Part shown: piece by piece, positions 37,617 through 48,510 of the stretch
Numbering within the stretch: position 1 is the stretch's first letter
How the letters are laid out: every line of letters starts with the position of its first letter
NCBI GenBank assembly: GCA_963513935.1
Contig: OY740767.1
Span: forward strand, 79,906,060-79,970,059
DNA: 64,000 nt
Direction of reading: 5' to 3'
From: Aphrophora alni
Lineage: Eukaryota > Arthropoda > Insecta > Hemiptera > Aphrophoridae
Notes under the pieces: model-generated
Databases searched by the model: none
What the model saw: the letters and a program-made list of their open reading frames with translations, nothing else
Told to the model about the DNA's origin: nothing
Program-made: the position numbers and the translations under genes

Positions 37617-40600
37617 TCACTTTCAAATTATATTTTTACATAATATTTACACTTAATTATCTTTAAGTATTCTAAGTAATACATGAAGTTAAATCAAATA
37701 TACAATGCTTCATTCAATAGCCCTAAATTCAGAATAGGTTTTACATTTCGAATACTTTATATACGGCAATGTTTATATATAAATGTCATGAGAATTTGAT
37801 GGAATTTGTCTTGTGAATAATAGACTTGTACATTATCCGCATATTTTGTAAAGGAAGACACCGAAGCTGTAAATTATTGATTTACATATATTTATTGCTT
37901 ACAATATAGTTTTTATTGTAAAGCAATTGGCCTAAAAGGGAATTTATCGAAACAGATCTGATTTAATCAATTCAATGTTTCTGTTAATCCCCCAAGGATT
38001 TTAGGCCCAAGGATTGTAATACTATTGTAAACTTAAGGACTAATTTAAGCCAAAAGACTAACTTCAGGGTGCAATTATTAATTTATTGAAATGTCCCTGG
38101 TGGCTGAGAAATGTTTCATAATAGATTACTGTCCTGTTCCTGAAGTTCAAATTTGTTTGTAATAAGTTGAATTTTGATAGCTGTTTTGTCTCGCTCAAAA
38201 TTGCAATATTTGATTTTAATTTTATTGTTCGGTAAAAAACTCTGTTAATAAATATTATAATACTCCTAAATTATAAATAATTTTGTAATTAATTATTCTT
38301 TCTAGGTGTAATTGATATATTTCTAAAATATTAAATTGGTTTTATTTATATTCTTATATTAAGCGTACTTTTATTTATGTACATGTATGAGTAACAAAAC
38401 GTACTGATTATATTAACACCACTTACATACGAAAACATCTCACAAATCAAGCTCAGTATTTATTTCTAGGCTTTATATTTTATTATATTCACTTGAATAT
38501 TAAACCGCCCCAAACGGAATACAATCAGTCCACGAATTTACAGGTAGGTGTAATATTTACCTTATCCTGACTTTTGTAAAAGGTCTTTTTCTCACTGTTT
38601 TAAATATAATTTTATTTTTCTTTCAGCAATAGATTTTTCTCATTGAGTTTAATTTGCCACTCGTCATTGACAAAATTGAATTTTTAATATTGCAGAAAGC
38701 GTGGTGGCTGTTTTGAAACGAAAACGATGTGAAATATTATTTTTTGTATATTAAAAAATAGGTTTGTTGACGATTAAATCTCACAGTTTTTACGTTTGCG
38801 AACTTATGTTACGTAAACTAACGTAACATTTTATGGATGGGATTTATTTGTAATATTAAATGGAGATACAATAATCTGCATTTTTATGTCAATTAGACGA
38901 AAATATTTAACATATAATGTAAATATTAGGTTGTTTTAAATGCAAACAAGAGAGCAGCAATAACTTTCTATCTACATTTTTAATGATGGGTTTAAGCACC
39001 ATTAAATCCGAATTTTTAATTATTTATGTATTACATTGGGGAATGTAATATAGGGGAAATACCATTTTAATTGTATTAGTAGTTTATTTTATATTTCAGG
39101 ATTAGTACCGTTATTTATTATAATGCGATGATGACTTGAAATTCTGTAACTGTATTCGATACATTCAGGTAAACGTATGAATCTATTTTAATGGTATGTC
39201 CACCTGTATTGCTATCGTTCTGCGCTAAAAATGGATTTGAATTTAATTCATTTAGTTTTCAATATTTTGACTCATGCGATATCTGGATTTATGCTAGAAG
39301 TAAATTTTACCCCATTAATGTAAATTTTGAAATTAATTCGATTTTAAGAACTATAAATATTATACAAATAAAACACACACATTCTTTTGTTAAATTCTAC
39401 AATTTGTTGGTAAAGTTCCATGTCGGGTTGGTTAGGTTATCAGATTATAAATCAATTACAATATTAATTTACAAACAAAACCAATATCCTTAAAATATGA
39501 CACGTTTCCGGATTAAATAGAAGTTTCTTACAATGGTGTATGAGTTATTTGATGGCATGTTTAATGGCACATTTTTAAAAATAAATTACACTGCAATTAT
39601 GCATTACAACACTTTTGTGTTTTACGTATATGTCATCATTAACTTTTAATGTATTCTTTTATGTTCAATTTATTTGATTCACTTATTAAATAAGCAACGT
39701 TTTGTTTGTTATATAACAATTTTATATTCAAACTAAGTATTTAAGAATTATTATAGCCTATTGTTTTATTTAAAAAATCGTAATTCGGACATTACTTATA
39801 GCTCTTCGAATCCATTATAAAATCTTGGAACACCAAAATATACAAATTAAACCTTTATTTGTTCATTTTTCTTGTTAAAGTCTCAAATGATTCCCATTGT
39901 CATTTACTTTTACATAACTATTGTTATGAAATGTCTTTTAATGAATATGTAAAAGAAATTATGTGATACGTACTAATGTTTTAATTTTATTTACTATCAT
40001 ATTTTTAATTTATGTATTCATATTCTATTACATAATTAAAATATTTTATAACATAATTAAAATATATAAGATATATTCATAAATATATATATGTATTTGT
40101 AACATTTATTATTTTCAATCGCATTAGTTATGTTTACTTGGCAATATATAAAGTAATGTACACATTGAAATGGAGATGGCATTTTTTTGTTGTTTTTATT
40201 GTTTACATACAGCAATACCTTAAACACATATTGAATATGTTATTAAGTTTTTCTTTATAGTAATAATATAAAGTTATTCATGAAATCAATTATTGTAATA
40301 ATTTTTATGAAAGCAATGAACAAATAATGTATCATATTATTTTAGATTATTTAACATATAATTAAATTAAAACAGAGAACAATAATGTATTAAACTAAAC
40401 TTTAGAAAGAACTTTATTTAGTAAATTAAATTTTAATGAATTAATTGAAAATAAATGTTTGATATTATCATTCATGTTTACTGTTAGATAAACTATATTC
40501 TAAAAAAATCTATAACAAATAAAAAAAATTGCACATTTATCTTTATACTTGCATTATTAATATTCTTCTTGTATTCCATTGTTAGATGGTGTCTAAATAG

Positions 40601-41400
40601 CATTCATATTTTGAATTCGTTTCTTTCTACGATTACCTAGTAAAAACTATTGAAAAACAAAGTGGAAGGTGTGATACAATAAAAGAGCTAGATTTTTCAC
40701 ATGTGTGTGTGTGTAGAGTGAATAAATTATTATTATGCATATCGCAGTTGTGAACGTACATATACAATGTTATACGTACATATAGAAGAGAGAACTGCTA
40801 GGCCGCAAAAATGTTAAAAAAAAGAAAGAAACAATAAAAATAACTAATGATAGATATAGAGTATGAAACTATTGTAAAATTTAATGAACAATTTAATATT
40901 ACATAAAATATTACTAGTTAAATTAAAAAGTTACATACTTCAAGAATTAAAATCAATTAATAAGTACAAGAGAAACAGTTAACCTCACGGAAGAGTGCAT
41001 ACGCTTTTTGTAATCTTATGGGAAGACTTTTCAACCCAGAGAAGTGTCAGTTAAATCCTACTCTTATGCCAAACACCTACTACTGATATATGGTATTGAG
41101 TTAGGGAGAACTTGTTTATATTCTACGTAATTGTAAATGTTATATGTATCCCCTTGGTAATTCAAAGAATAAAAGAATGAAAGTAATATACTTTTGAATT
41201 ATTTTAGTACATTTATGATTGTTTTAATGCTTTTATTTTACACTCTTACACAGTATTTAATTTCGTAAGCGTAAATTGGAGTATACATTTTGTTTCTGTA
41301 AAGTTCGATGTATGTTATAAGAAAATTGGTCTACTGAATATTTAAATGTATGTAACGGACTATATGTATTTTGTAACGACAATAACATGTATATCTATAT

Positions 41401-41403
<3 letters not shown>
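37617..41403. other. AT-rich spacer, no gene recognised
   Basis: An intron-like pair of sites is visible at about 38,543-38,627 (ACAG|GTAGGTG to TTTCTTTCAG|C), but the flanking reading frames are short and stop soon on both sides, so no gene is called. The frame at 39191-39493 has no recognisable motif. Confidence 0.45.

Positions 41404-41462
<59 letters not shown>
41404..41462. repeat. (TA)n microsatellite
   Basis: About 28 TA units without interruption. Confidence 0.97.
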
Positions 41463-41740
41463 CAGCTCTAGAAAAACCGAAGCTGTTATTATTTTAACTA
41501 GTTTCCTCAAGTACTTAAATTATTTCTCGATATTTATATAATTTGTTCAATAAAAGGTTACCCCAAAACCAGAACCAACAGAGTGACCTAATTTGTAATA
41601 CAATTTTTTCAGAAAATAATTTATTTCTGGATATTTATCAACTTCTTCAATAATGTAATTTACTCCAATATTATAAATTATTAGAACCCTTGATATCTTA
41701 CGAATTTATTCAATGAAATGAATATAATTACGAATACATA

Positions 41741-41936
41741 TATATGAATCGAGAATCACAATTGAAATACAACTATATAAAAATTTAAATTAAACCATCA
41801 AACCACAATTTGTCCAAATGAAAAATGCATTATGCCGAATAGCTACGAAATGTTCTCACTGTAAAACTAATAAAATAAAGTTTCAAAGAAACAGGAGTAA
41901 AGATATTAAACCTATACAATGCATATCGATTAAATA
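41741..41936 (+). repeat. Direct repeat copy 1 flanking a TA array
   Basis: Begins TATATATGAATC-GAGAATCAC and runs through CAATTTGTCCAAATGAAAAA and ATTATGCCGAATAGCTACG to AACCTATACAATGCAT. It matches 41,997-42,175 at more than 90% over the central 120 bp. Confidence 0.92.
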
Positions 41937-41948
41937 CACACACACATA

Positions 41949-42004
<56 letters not shown>
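41937..42004. repeat. (TA)n microsatellite between the two direct repeats
   Basis: CACACA followed by about 30 TA units, ending at the GAATCC start of direct repeat copy 2. Confidence 0.95.
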
Positions 42005-42007
<3 letters not shown>

Positions 42008-42175
42008 TCCAGAATAACAAATGAAAAAAAAAAATCTATCAAACCCCAATTTGTCCAAATGAAAAATGCATTATGCCGAATGGCTACGAAATGTTCTCAC
42101 TGTAAAACTAATAAAATTAAAGTTTCAAAGAAATAGGAATAAAGATGTTTAACCTATAAAATGCATTTAAATTAA
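41997..42175 (+). repeat. Direct repeat copy 2 flanking a TA array
   Basis: Second copy of the unit at 41,741, at an offset of about 240-255 bp. It differs by scattered substitutions (for example GCCGAATGGC against GCCGAATAGC) and small indels. TA runs flank both copies, so the duplication unit probably includes a TA tract. Confidence 0.92.
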
Positions 42176-42620
42176 AAATAATTTAGTAAAAAAAGGTTCA
42201 ATTACTGAGAGGCTAAAGGTAACAATTTCTATATTATTATATAGGTCTTGAAATTCGAAATCATAAAATACAATACAGTTTATGAATACAACATAGGTAA
42301 TATTCAATATTAGTCTTCATGTATTTTTTCAATAATTTTAATAAGTTAACTAAATTGATTATGAGACAATTAATTGAAAGGATTTACATTGTTTGTTCAG
42401 GCTGAAGTGTATACAGTAGGCTGTACAATTTTACATTGTTAAATCAATGTGCGTGCCAGCAAAACTCAAAAACGAATCCCAGTACAATCAAAGGGGGTAT
42501 AAGATGTGATACTCCTCTATTGCCCATCTGTTAAGAAGTTTTCCGTTTTGTCTATAAGGGCGTCCAATGGAAGATAAAAGGGCTGAAATATTGTAAACGA
42601 AAATAATCCATGACCGCCTT
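42176..42620. other. Spacer, possible 5' part of the Helitron-like element
   Basis: No gene. The 5' terminus of the downstream Helitron-like element (TC after an A) should be here or further left but cannot be picked out by eye. Confidence 0.35.
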
Positions 42621-43077
42621 CGAAACCTATCCACGGTTGTTTATTGCAAAGTTAAAATTAATGATCCGGTGTTTTTGACAGTATTCGTCGAAAATTTCGC
42701 AAAATTGGTTCCAATTTCGCAATTTGGTCTCAGTGATCGTCGAACAGTCTCCAAACCTATCCACGGTTGTTTATTGCAAAATTAACGTTAATGATCCGGT
42801 GTTTTTGATAGTATTCGTCGAAAATTTCGAGACTGAGCAATTTGGTCTCAGTGATCGTCGAACAGTCTCGGAAGCTCCTCGCGGTTGGTTTTTTTATTGC
42901 AAAGTTAAAGTTTATAAGCCGGTTTCTACGATAGTATTCGCGGATAATTTTGCAAAATTGGTCTTAATTTTGCAATTTGGTCTCAGTTCTCGATAAACAT
43001 TCTCGAAAGCTACCCACGGGTGTTTATTGCAAAAATAATTTTAATAAGTCAGTATTTTCGATAGTGTTTACGGAAAA
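42621..43077 (+). repeat. Tandem repeat array, about 3.5 units of 118-135 bp
   Basis: Units begin at about 42,621, 42,751, 42,869 and 43,004 (the last partial). Each holds a variant of CCACGGTTGTTTATTGCAAA, a GATAGTATTCGTCGAAAATTT-like core and, in the first three, TTTGGTCTCAGT with a CGAACAGTCTC-like end. Units 1 and 2 are most alike; units 3 and 4 diverge. An open frame through 42,724-42,996 is a product of the repeats and not a gene. Confidence 0.92.
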
Positions 43078-43110
43078 TTCATTTATTCATGAATAACTTA
43101 TGTTAGAAAT

Positions 43111-43126
43111 CCCGGGCGAAGCCGGG
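43111..43126 (+). terminator. Helitron 3' hairpin
   Basis: Five-base-pair GC stem (CCCGG/CCGGG) with a six-base loop, eight bases before the CTAG end. In Helitrons this hairpin marks where rolling-circle strand transfer stops; that function is inferred from the family. Confidence 0.7.
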
Positions 43127-43170
43127 TTAAACCGCTAGTATATAATTTAGCTAGTATAACCAAGATCTAA

Positions 43171-43686
<516 letters not shown>

Positions 43687-44205
43687 TCAATCATGAGAGA
43701 TAAGATGTCCAGGCTGAGAAAAGTAAGGAATCAGCTGTCAGGAGAATATTATATACCACATTTCAGTTTACGTAAGCGATTGAAACTCTACCACGAGTTT
43801 AATCCGGGATTAGGTCGGTTTAGACCTACATTAAATGTTCAACATTAACAAAATCTCTAAGATTGTCTTCTGAAAATAAATAAATAATTCCATGGATTGT
43901 CTATTAATAGTGGCCGTAAAATAGCGTATGCTTTTGGCGAAATTATCAACAATCCTCATAGATTAAATAGATAATAGAAGAAATTAATTGTATTGGTATT
44001 TTTTAAACGTCATACCCAATAAAAACTTCGAAATACTGAAGAATCGAGTATATCTGAAGTACGTGAAAGATATTATATTAATGACATACAATTCCCCATA
44101 TAGAATATTCTACTGCGACGAATCGAGGATCTCTATAGTTCATGTACCAGACACATTTATTTCAATTAAGGGTAAGAAACAGGGGAAGAAGGGAAACCAC
44201 ACTAT
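43687..44205 (+). pseudogene. pogo/Tigger-like (DDE_1, Jerky/CENP-B type) transposase relic
   Basis: Fragments appear in the order of pogo-family transposases. The N-terminal psq-type helix-turn-helix is suggested by VQAEKSKESAVRR (about 43,711) and, in another frame, EYYIPHFSLRKRLK and LGRFRPTLN (43,743-43,840), where the family has a Y-x-IP-x-(S/T)-L-R-x-R motif and LGR. The linker shows GRKIAYAFGEIINNPHRLN (about 43,913-43,970), then FFKRHTQ-KLRNTEESSIS (about 44,000-44,055), like the usual FLKRHP-LSLR-PE-TS. The catalytic domain starts with IFYCDESRISIVHVPD (first catalytic Asp at 44,117-44,119) and IKGKKQGKK, matching the family's IFN-x-DETGI...GKKQ. The later D and D/E blocks are missing. 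Several stops and frameshifts. Role in an intact copy: cut-and-paste transposition. Confidence 0.7.
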
Positions 44206-46041
44206 AATATCTCTCTCTCTATTATATTTCTTAATAACTTATTATCTTTCAACAATATATCATATGTACCTCAAACAATGGTGCTGACTCATTTTCAAAC
44301 GAAGTATGTCTTTTACTCAAATTGAAATACACGAAGTTAAAACAAAAAGTAGAACATTTCATTATTCTAAAACATAAAAGTAATTCTAAAACTCTTAAAA
44401 TAATCCTACAAACTTCACTAGAAGGAAATAAGATAGATTTTTTAAGCTTTTATGTGAACCTATTTAAAATTTAAATATAGCCTATTCAATACTGAAAAAA
44501 AAGTTGTTATCAATTATATGTATTTTTATAATATTTCATAAGAAATGTAAATATCTTTTAACAAAGGAAGTCTGTCGTAAAATACGAAATGAAATAATCA
44601 ATTTTGTGAATTTATTTTAGTAAATGATATCATGTAGTCTAGTGTGAGTAAAAGTAGACAGTTAGATGAAATATTACCCAACTTTTTAAGTTGCAGTAAC
44701 ATATTCTGAAAATGTTAGTTCTAGCGTGGAGATTAACACAACATTATCATTAAATGTTCTTCCCATGAAATACAAATCATATTTGGAACATAGTTTGACG
44801 TATAACAGAAAACATTTCTCTCTTAAATCTTCCCTCCCACTTCCAACGAAGTATGTGTAATTTTAACTTGACAGAAAAACAACGGACTCGAAAGTAAGAT
44901 CTAAATTTCAATGACGAAATGAGTTACATTTAAAATACTAATTCGATGAATTCTACCTGAATAAGAAACTAAATATATATCACGGTTTTATGCTCTTAAT
45001 TATATTATTTTTGACTGAAATTATTATAATTTATCTAGACCGACTTATAACTCATAACAAAATTTTTCTCATAAATTAAATAATTAAGATAATAATAACT
45101 CTTATATATGTATTACTGACATATGTAAATAATCATATAAATCTATACATATTATATTAGAAAACATTAATAATGTACATTGTTAATATGAAATTTGTAA
45201 AACTCACCATTCAGTCCATACATCGATACGATAGAACAGATGGTTTTAAATAATCCCTTTTAACGACTTGAGTGAAACTAGACAAGTTGTACAAAAATAA
45301 CAATTATATAGCCTGCTAAATTAGGTTATACGAACACCTTGAAAAGTTTAAAATCATGTGTTATACTACCGACTTTATCAAAAAATGTATTGACCTATAT
45401 ATTTGATTAACAAAATTTAAAATGAATAACGTGCTATATTTGACTATTTATTTATAGCTAAGTTGAATATTGTTTTAGAAGAGATTAAATATTACGTTAT
45501 TAATTTATCACATATAAATAGTATAGATCGCTATACGTCATGAGTCAGCGAAAAGGCTTAGAGTTTGATTGAAAATGTCCGTATTAAGATCTCCTTTAAA
45601 ACAAAATTAGTGTTTTTGTAGTGACGTCTGTCGACTTTGGATTGAATTGAAGGAGTGGGCCTGATTCTTCTTATTTAAATTTAAAATCTGGACATATTTG
45701 ACTTGTTCTTGGGACTTTATTTCATTATTAAGTACTTATTATTAAGTACGTATCATTAAAATACAGTCATTACCTTGTCAGCAATTTATAATTAATTTAC
45801 GAAACAATTTTATTTGTAAAATTAATTGTTAATATCATTTGTCAAACGTATTATAATTTTATTACACAATTTTAACAGAATCGTTGATACTGTAATGTTA
45901 AAACACACGCACGCATAAGCAGATACATGCACACCAACTATTGTGATATTTTATAATTCTTTGAAGTTTTCCTCGTGTTTTGCGTCGATACTAATACAGT
46001 TATGAACAAAATCGCGTATGGCACGGACATAATAAAACATC
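44206..46041. other. AT-rich spacer, no gene recognised
   Basis: Both strands read; no supported coding sequence, array or repeat. The C-terminal half of the pogo-like transposase is not found here. Confidence 0.5.
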
Positions 46042-46044
46042 GAC

Positions 46045-46557
46045 AATGAGAGAGTATCAGTTCTGAAGCGTCCTCGTCATTCCACTAGACGACGCACTCC
46101 GACAATGGGTCTTCGCCGTCGTTCGTTACAGCGAATTTTACACAGTGTGTTAAAGTTTCATCCGTATAAAATAATTATTAAAAAAAGGTTCATGAGCGTA
46201 TTTTGAGGAGTGCTGCTCACAAACTCAATTGTGAACAAAATGCTGGACGTGTTGTACTTTGATGTTGTATTTATGATGTCAGATGAGGCTCATTTCCATT
46301 TGGTAGGCACGAAAACAAGCAAAAATGCAGATATTAGGCAGCTAAAAAACCGTAAACAGTTACATCAGAGGCGTCTTTATAGTTTAAAGTGTGTTTGGTG
46401 TGGACTATTCACAATGGGGATAGTAGATCTGTATTTTTTTAAAGATAATTGCACGACAGTTTGTGTTATAGGAGGAGAAACTGTAGTGAAATTGATGACA
46501 ACTTTAAAGAAAGAGTTTCGATGTGCTTACATGAAGAAGGACGCCATCTTTCACTAG
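46045..46557 (+). pseudogene. Tc1/mariner-like (DDE_3-type) transposase, C-terminally truncated
   Basis: A single frame runs from about 46,045 to 46,557 with one TGA at 46,204-46,206. The N-terminal half has a helix-turn-helix end, RRSLQRILHSVLKFHPYKI, matching the family's SV-x-RILH-x-DL-x-FHPYKI. After the stop come MSDEAHFHL (first catalytic Asp retained), QLKNRKQLHQRRLYSLK, VWCGLFTMGIVDLYFF and a poorly conserved tail. The second and third catalytic blocks (QDGA-x-H and PRSPDL-type) are absent after 46,557, so about 40% of the protein is lost. It belongs to the same broad group as the relic at 35.4-36.3 kb. No terminal inverted repeats located. Confidence 0.8.
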
Positions 46558-48209
46558 TGATTCCTACATGAACTTTGTGTTTTTTTAAAATATATTTACC
46601 TTCTTGATTGAGATTGGGTGAACTAAAAAATGATATATGTTAATTTAAAAATATATGTTAACAATATTAGAAATATTATTTATTTAACCATTATTTGCAG
46701 CGAATTGTATTTCAAATATGAAATTGGTTAAGTGATAAGTTAATAAATCCTTCTACTAGTACACATTTATTAATTCTTTGATGATTTCAAATGGTTGTAG
46801 ATGCATTAAAACTTTGTCAATTTTGGAGACGGACTGTGCTATGGAATTCGATTATTGATTACTCATAATATTATAATGAATTTGTGATACAAGTTATAAT
46901 TTAAAAGTTAATATAACAGCCACAGGTGTAAGTAAGGCACTAACCTATTCACTTTTTCCAAACCCTATATACACCCTCTTGAATAAATTAGAAATAATGC
47001 ACATAAAAAAGAAACCGAGTTTTCTTTTTTCGCAACAAAAGATTGGTGCAATTGTATTTTGAACTTTAAACTATCTAAAGTTAATTTCAAAACTTCACAT
47101 TGTGATTAAATGTAAAAATAAATAAAAACACATTTGTAAAATAATGAAGGATAAATTAAGATTTAAACCACTTTTATTATAAAATTTGAACTAATACTCG
47201 CATGTGTTCTGGAAGTATATCAGAGTGCATTTAATAGTCAGGGGCTATATGAGCGACTGATATATACATATTTTCATAAGACTTTACTATCAGTTTTTCA
47301 ATAGAGATTATTTATATATTTTTTATAGAAACTATGATCATACGTTGGGAAGGAGAAATATTGGTCAAGAAGTGTTTCTAGTAAATTGATTACTCAATAT
47401 TTTTACCCTTTCTGCTTTTGACATTGTCATCTCATTATGATAAGTAGCCTATTTATTATCCTTTTGGTTCAGTCAGCAAATATCGTTATATAATGACTTA
47501 GAATAGATCAAACTTGAGAGACAATTTAATACATTTAATAATGAATTTCATTTGTTACTATAATATACTGCTGTATTTTTCCTTATTATAAATTATGTTT
47601 TAGGAGATAGAAACACATACATAAATGCAATTTATAGTTACTCCTAACTACTTTACAAGATATATCTACTAAATCTGACATATTTTAAAACCATAGATTT
47701 ATAACAGCAACATAATTGATACTTTACATTCACATGTTGTTTGCATAGTAGTTAATTGCTGTTACAAGTTGAATTGATATTATTTCTTTATCACTTGCTG
47801 AAATGGCGAATGTTATATTGATAAATTTCCTTGCGCATATAATATACTTTTCTTAATTCTAAATATTTGGGCTTTTTTAATAATATTTTTTTACTTAAGA
47901 TCGCTCAATTTAGAATTTTCAATCCAAGTTCATCATCGATTAGACACGATTTGACTCCCAGATCATCATCCTTTCCTCTAGTGTCTTATCTTGTCCGTCT
48001 GTTTGTTCGTTCAGGATCGAAATGCATATTGCTTTATCTTATATTAGGTTACATCTAAAATATAGCTGTCCGTTGATCATGTTGTGTGGGTCAATCTTAT
48101 CACGTTTGTAAATTTCAAATTCTCCAACAGTATCCATATATTTACTTTTGTTACATAATTGTAATACTTCCATATTGGTATGAATGTCAGTGTAATTATG
48201 TCAATGATA
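46558..48209. other. AT-rich spacer, no gene recognised
   Basis: Nothing supported. The frame at 47867-48058 has no motif. Confidence 0.5.
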
Positions 48210-48510
48210 TGTTCAGCGACAGCAGAGTTTTGTAGACAATGTACTCTTCGAAAAATGTTCTTTAAGTTTCTTTTTGAAAATATACAAAATCTGTTGTTGT
48301 TCTACATATGACTTGACTCTACGTAAACTAGAAGTGGTTGTAATATAATAACGAAGGCTATTCCATGTTATGAAGCTCAATTAAAGATGAAATCTTGAAC
48401 CATGTCTTTTGTTTCTTGAAGCAACTGTGCTTTCAACTACACTCACTTTCTGGATTGAGTTACTAAACTTTGAGAGTAGGGACCACTTTAGATAGTATAA
48501 CTAAATTGTG
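48210..48510 (-). pseudogene. Probable C-terminal tail of a non-LTR retrotransposon ORF2 (repeat copy B)
   Basis: A minus-strand frame runs from about 48,510 to 48,210 with one stop. It reads WSLLSKFSNS, then ESTVASRNKRHGSRFHL, a stop, and FITWNSLRYYITTTSSLRRV and FKKKLKEHFSKSTL. Many CR1-, RTE- and Jockey-like ORF2 proteins end with such a block: a basic segment, WNSLP plus an isoleucine-rich stretch, then FKxxLKxxL. The nucleotide stretch 48,372-48,493 recurs at 36,787-36,903, which supports a dispersed repeat. No reverse transcriptase core is present nearby, so this would be a 5'-truncated copy. The family is uncertain. Confidence 0.45.

Larger units (their letters stand above)
42621..43138 (+). 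mobile_element. Non-autonomous Helitron-like 3' end with internal tandem repeats
   Basis: The segment ends with a short GC hairpin, CCCGG-GCGAAG-CCGGG at 43,111-43,126, then eight bases and CTAG at 43,135-43,138, followed by T. A small hairpin just before a CTRR end, inserted at an A/T site, is the defining 3' terminus of Helitrons, the rolling-circle transposons. The GCGAAGCCGGG...CTAGT form is common in short arthropod Helitrons. Just inside are about 3.5 tandem copies of a 118-135 bp unit, also typical of non-autonomous Helitrons. No Rep/helicase coding sequence is present. The 5' end is not located, so the start given is the first tandem unit. Confidence 0.75.

Noticed and set aside
38543..38627. 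Small intron with good donor and acceptor
   Set aside because: The frames on both sides stop within a few tens of codons and show no domain; such sites occur by chance in AT-rich DNA.
41818..42042. Frames with long Tyr-Ile repeats on both strands
   Set aside because: Translations of the TA array and the flanking duplicated unit.
42724..42996. 90-codon frame
   Set aside because: It lies entirely within the Helitron tandem repeats and repeats with them; no domain.
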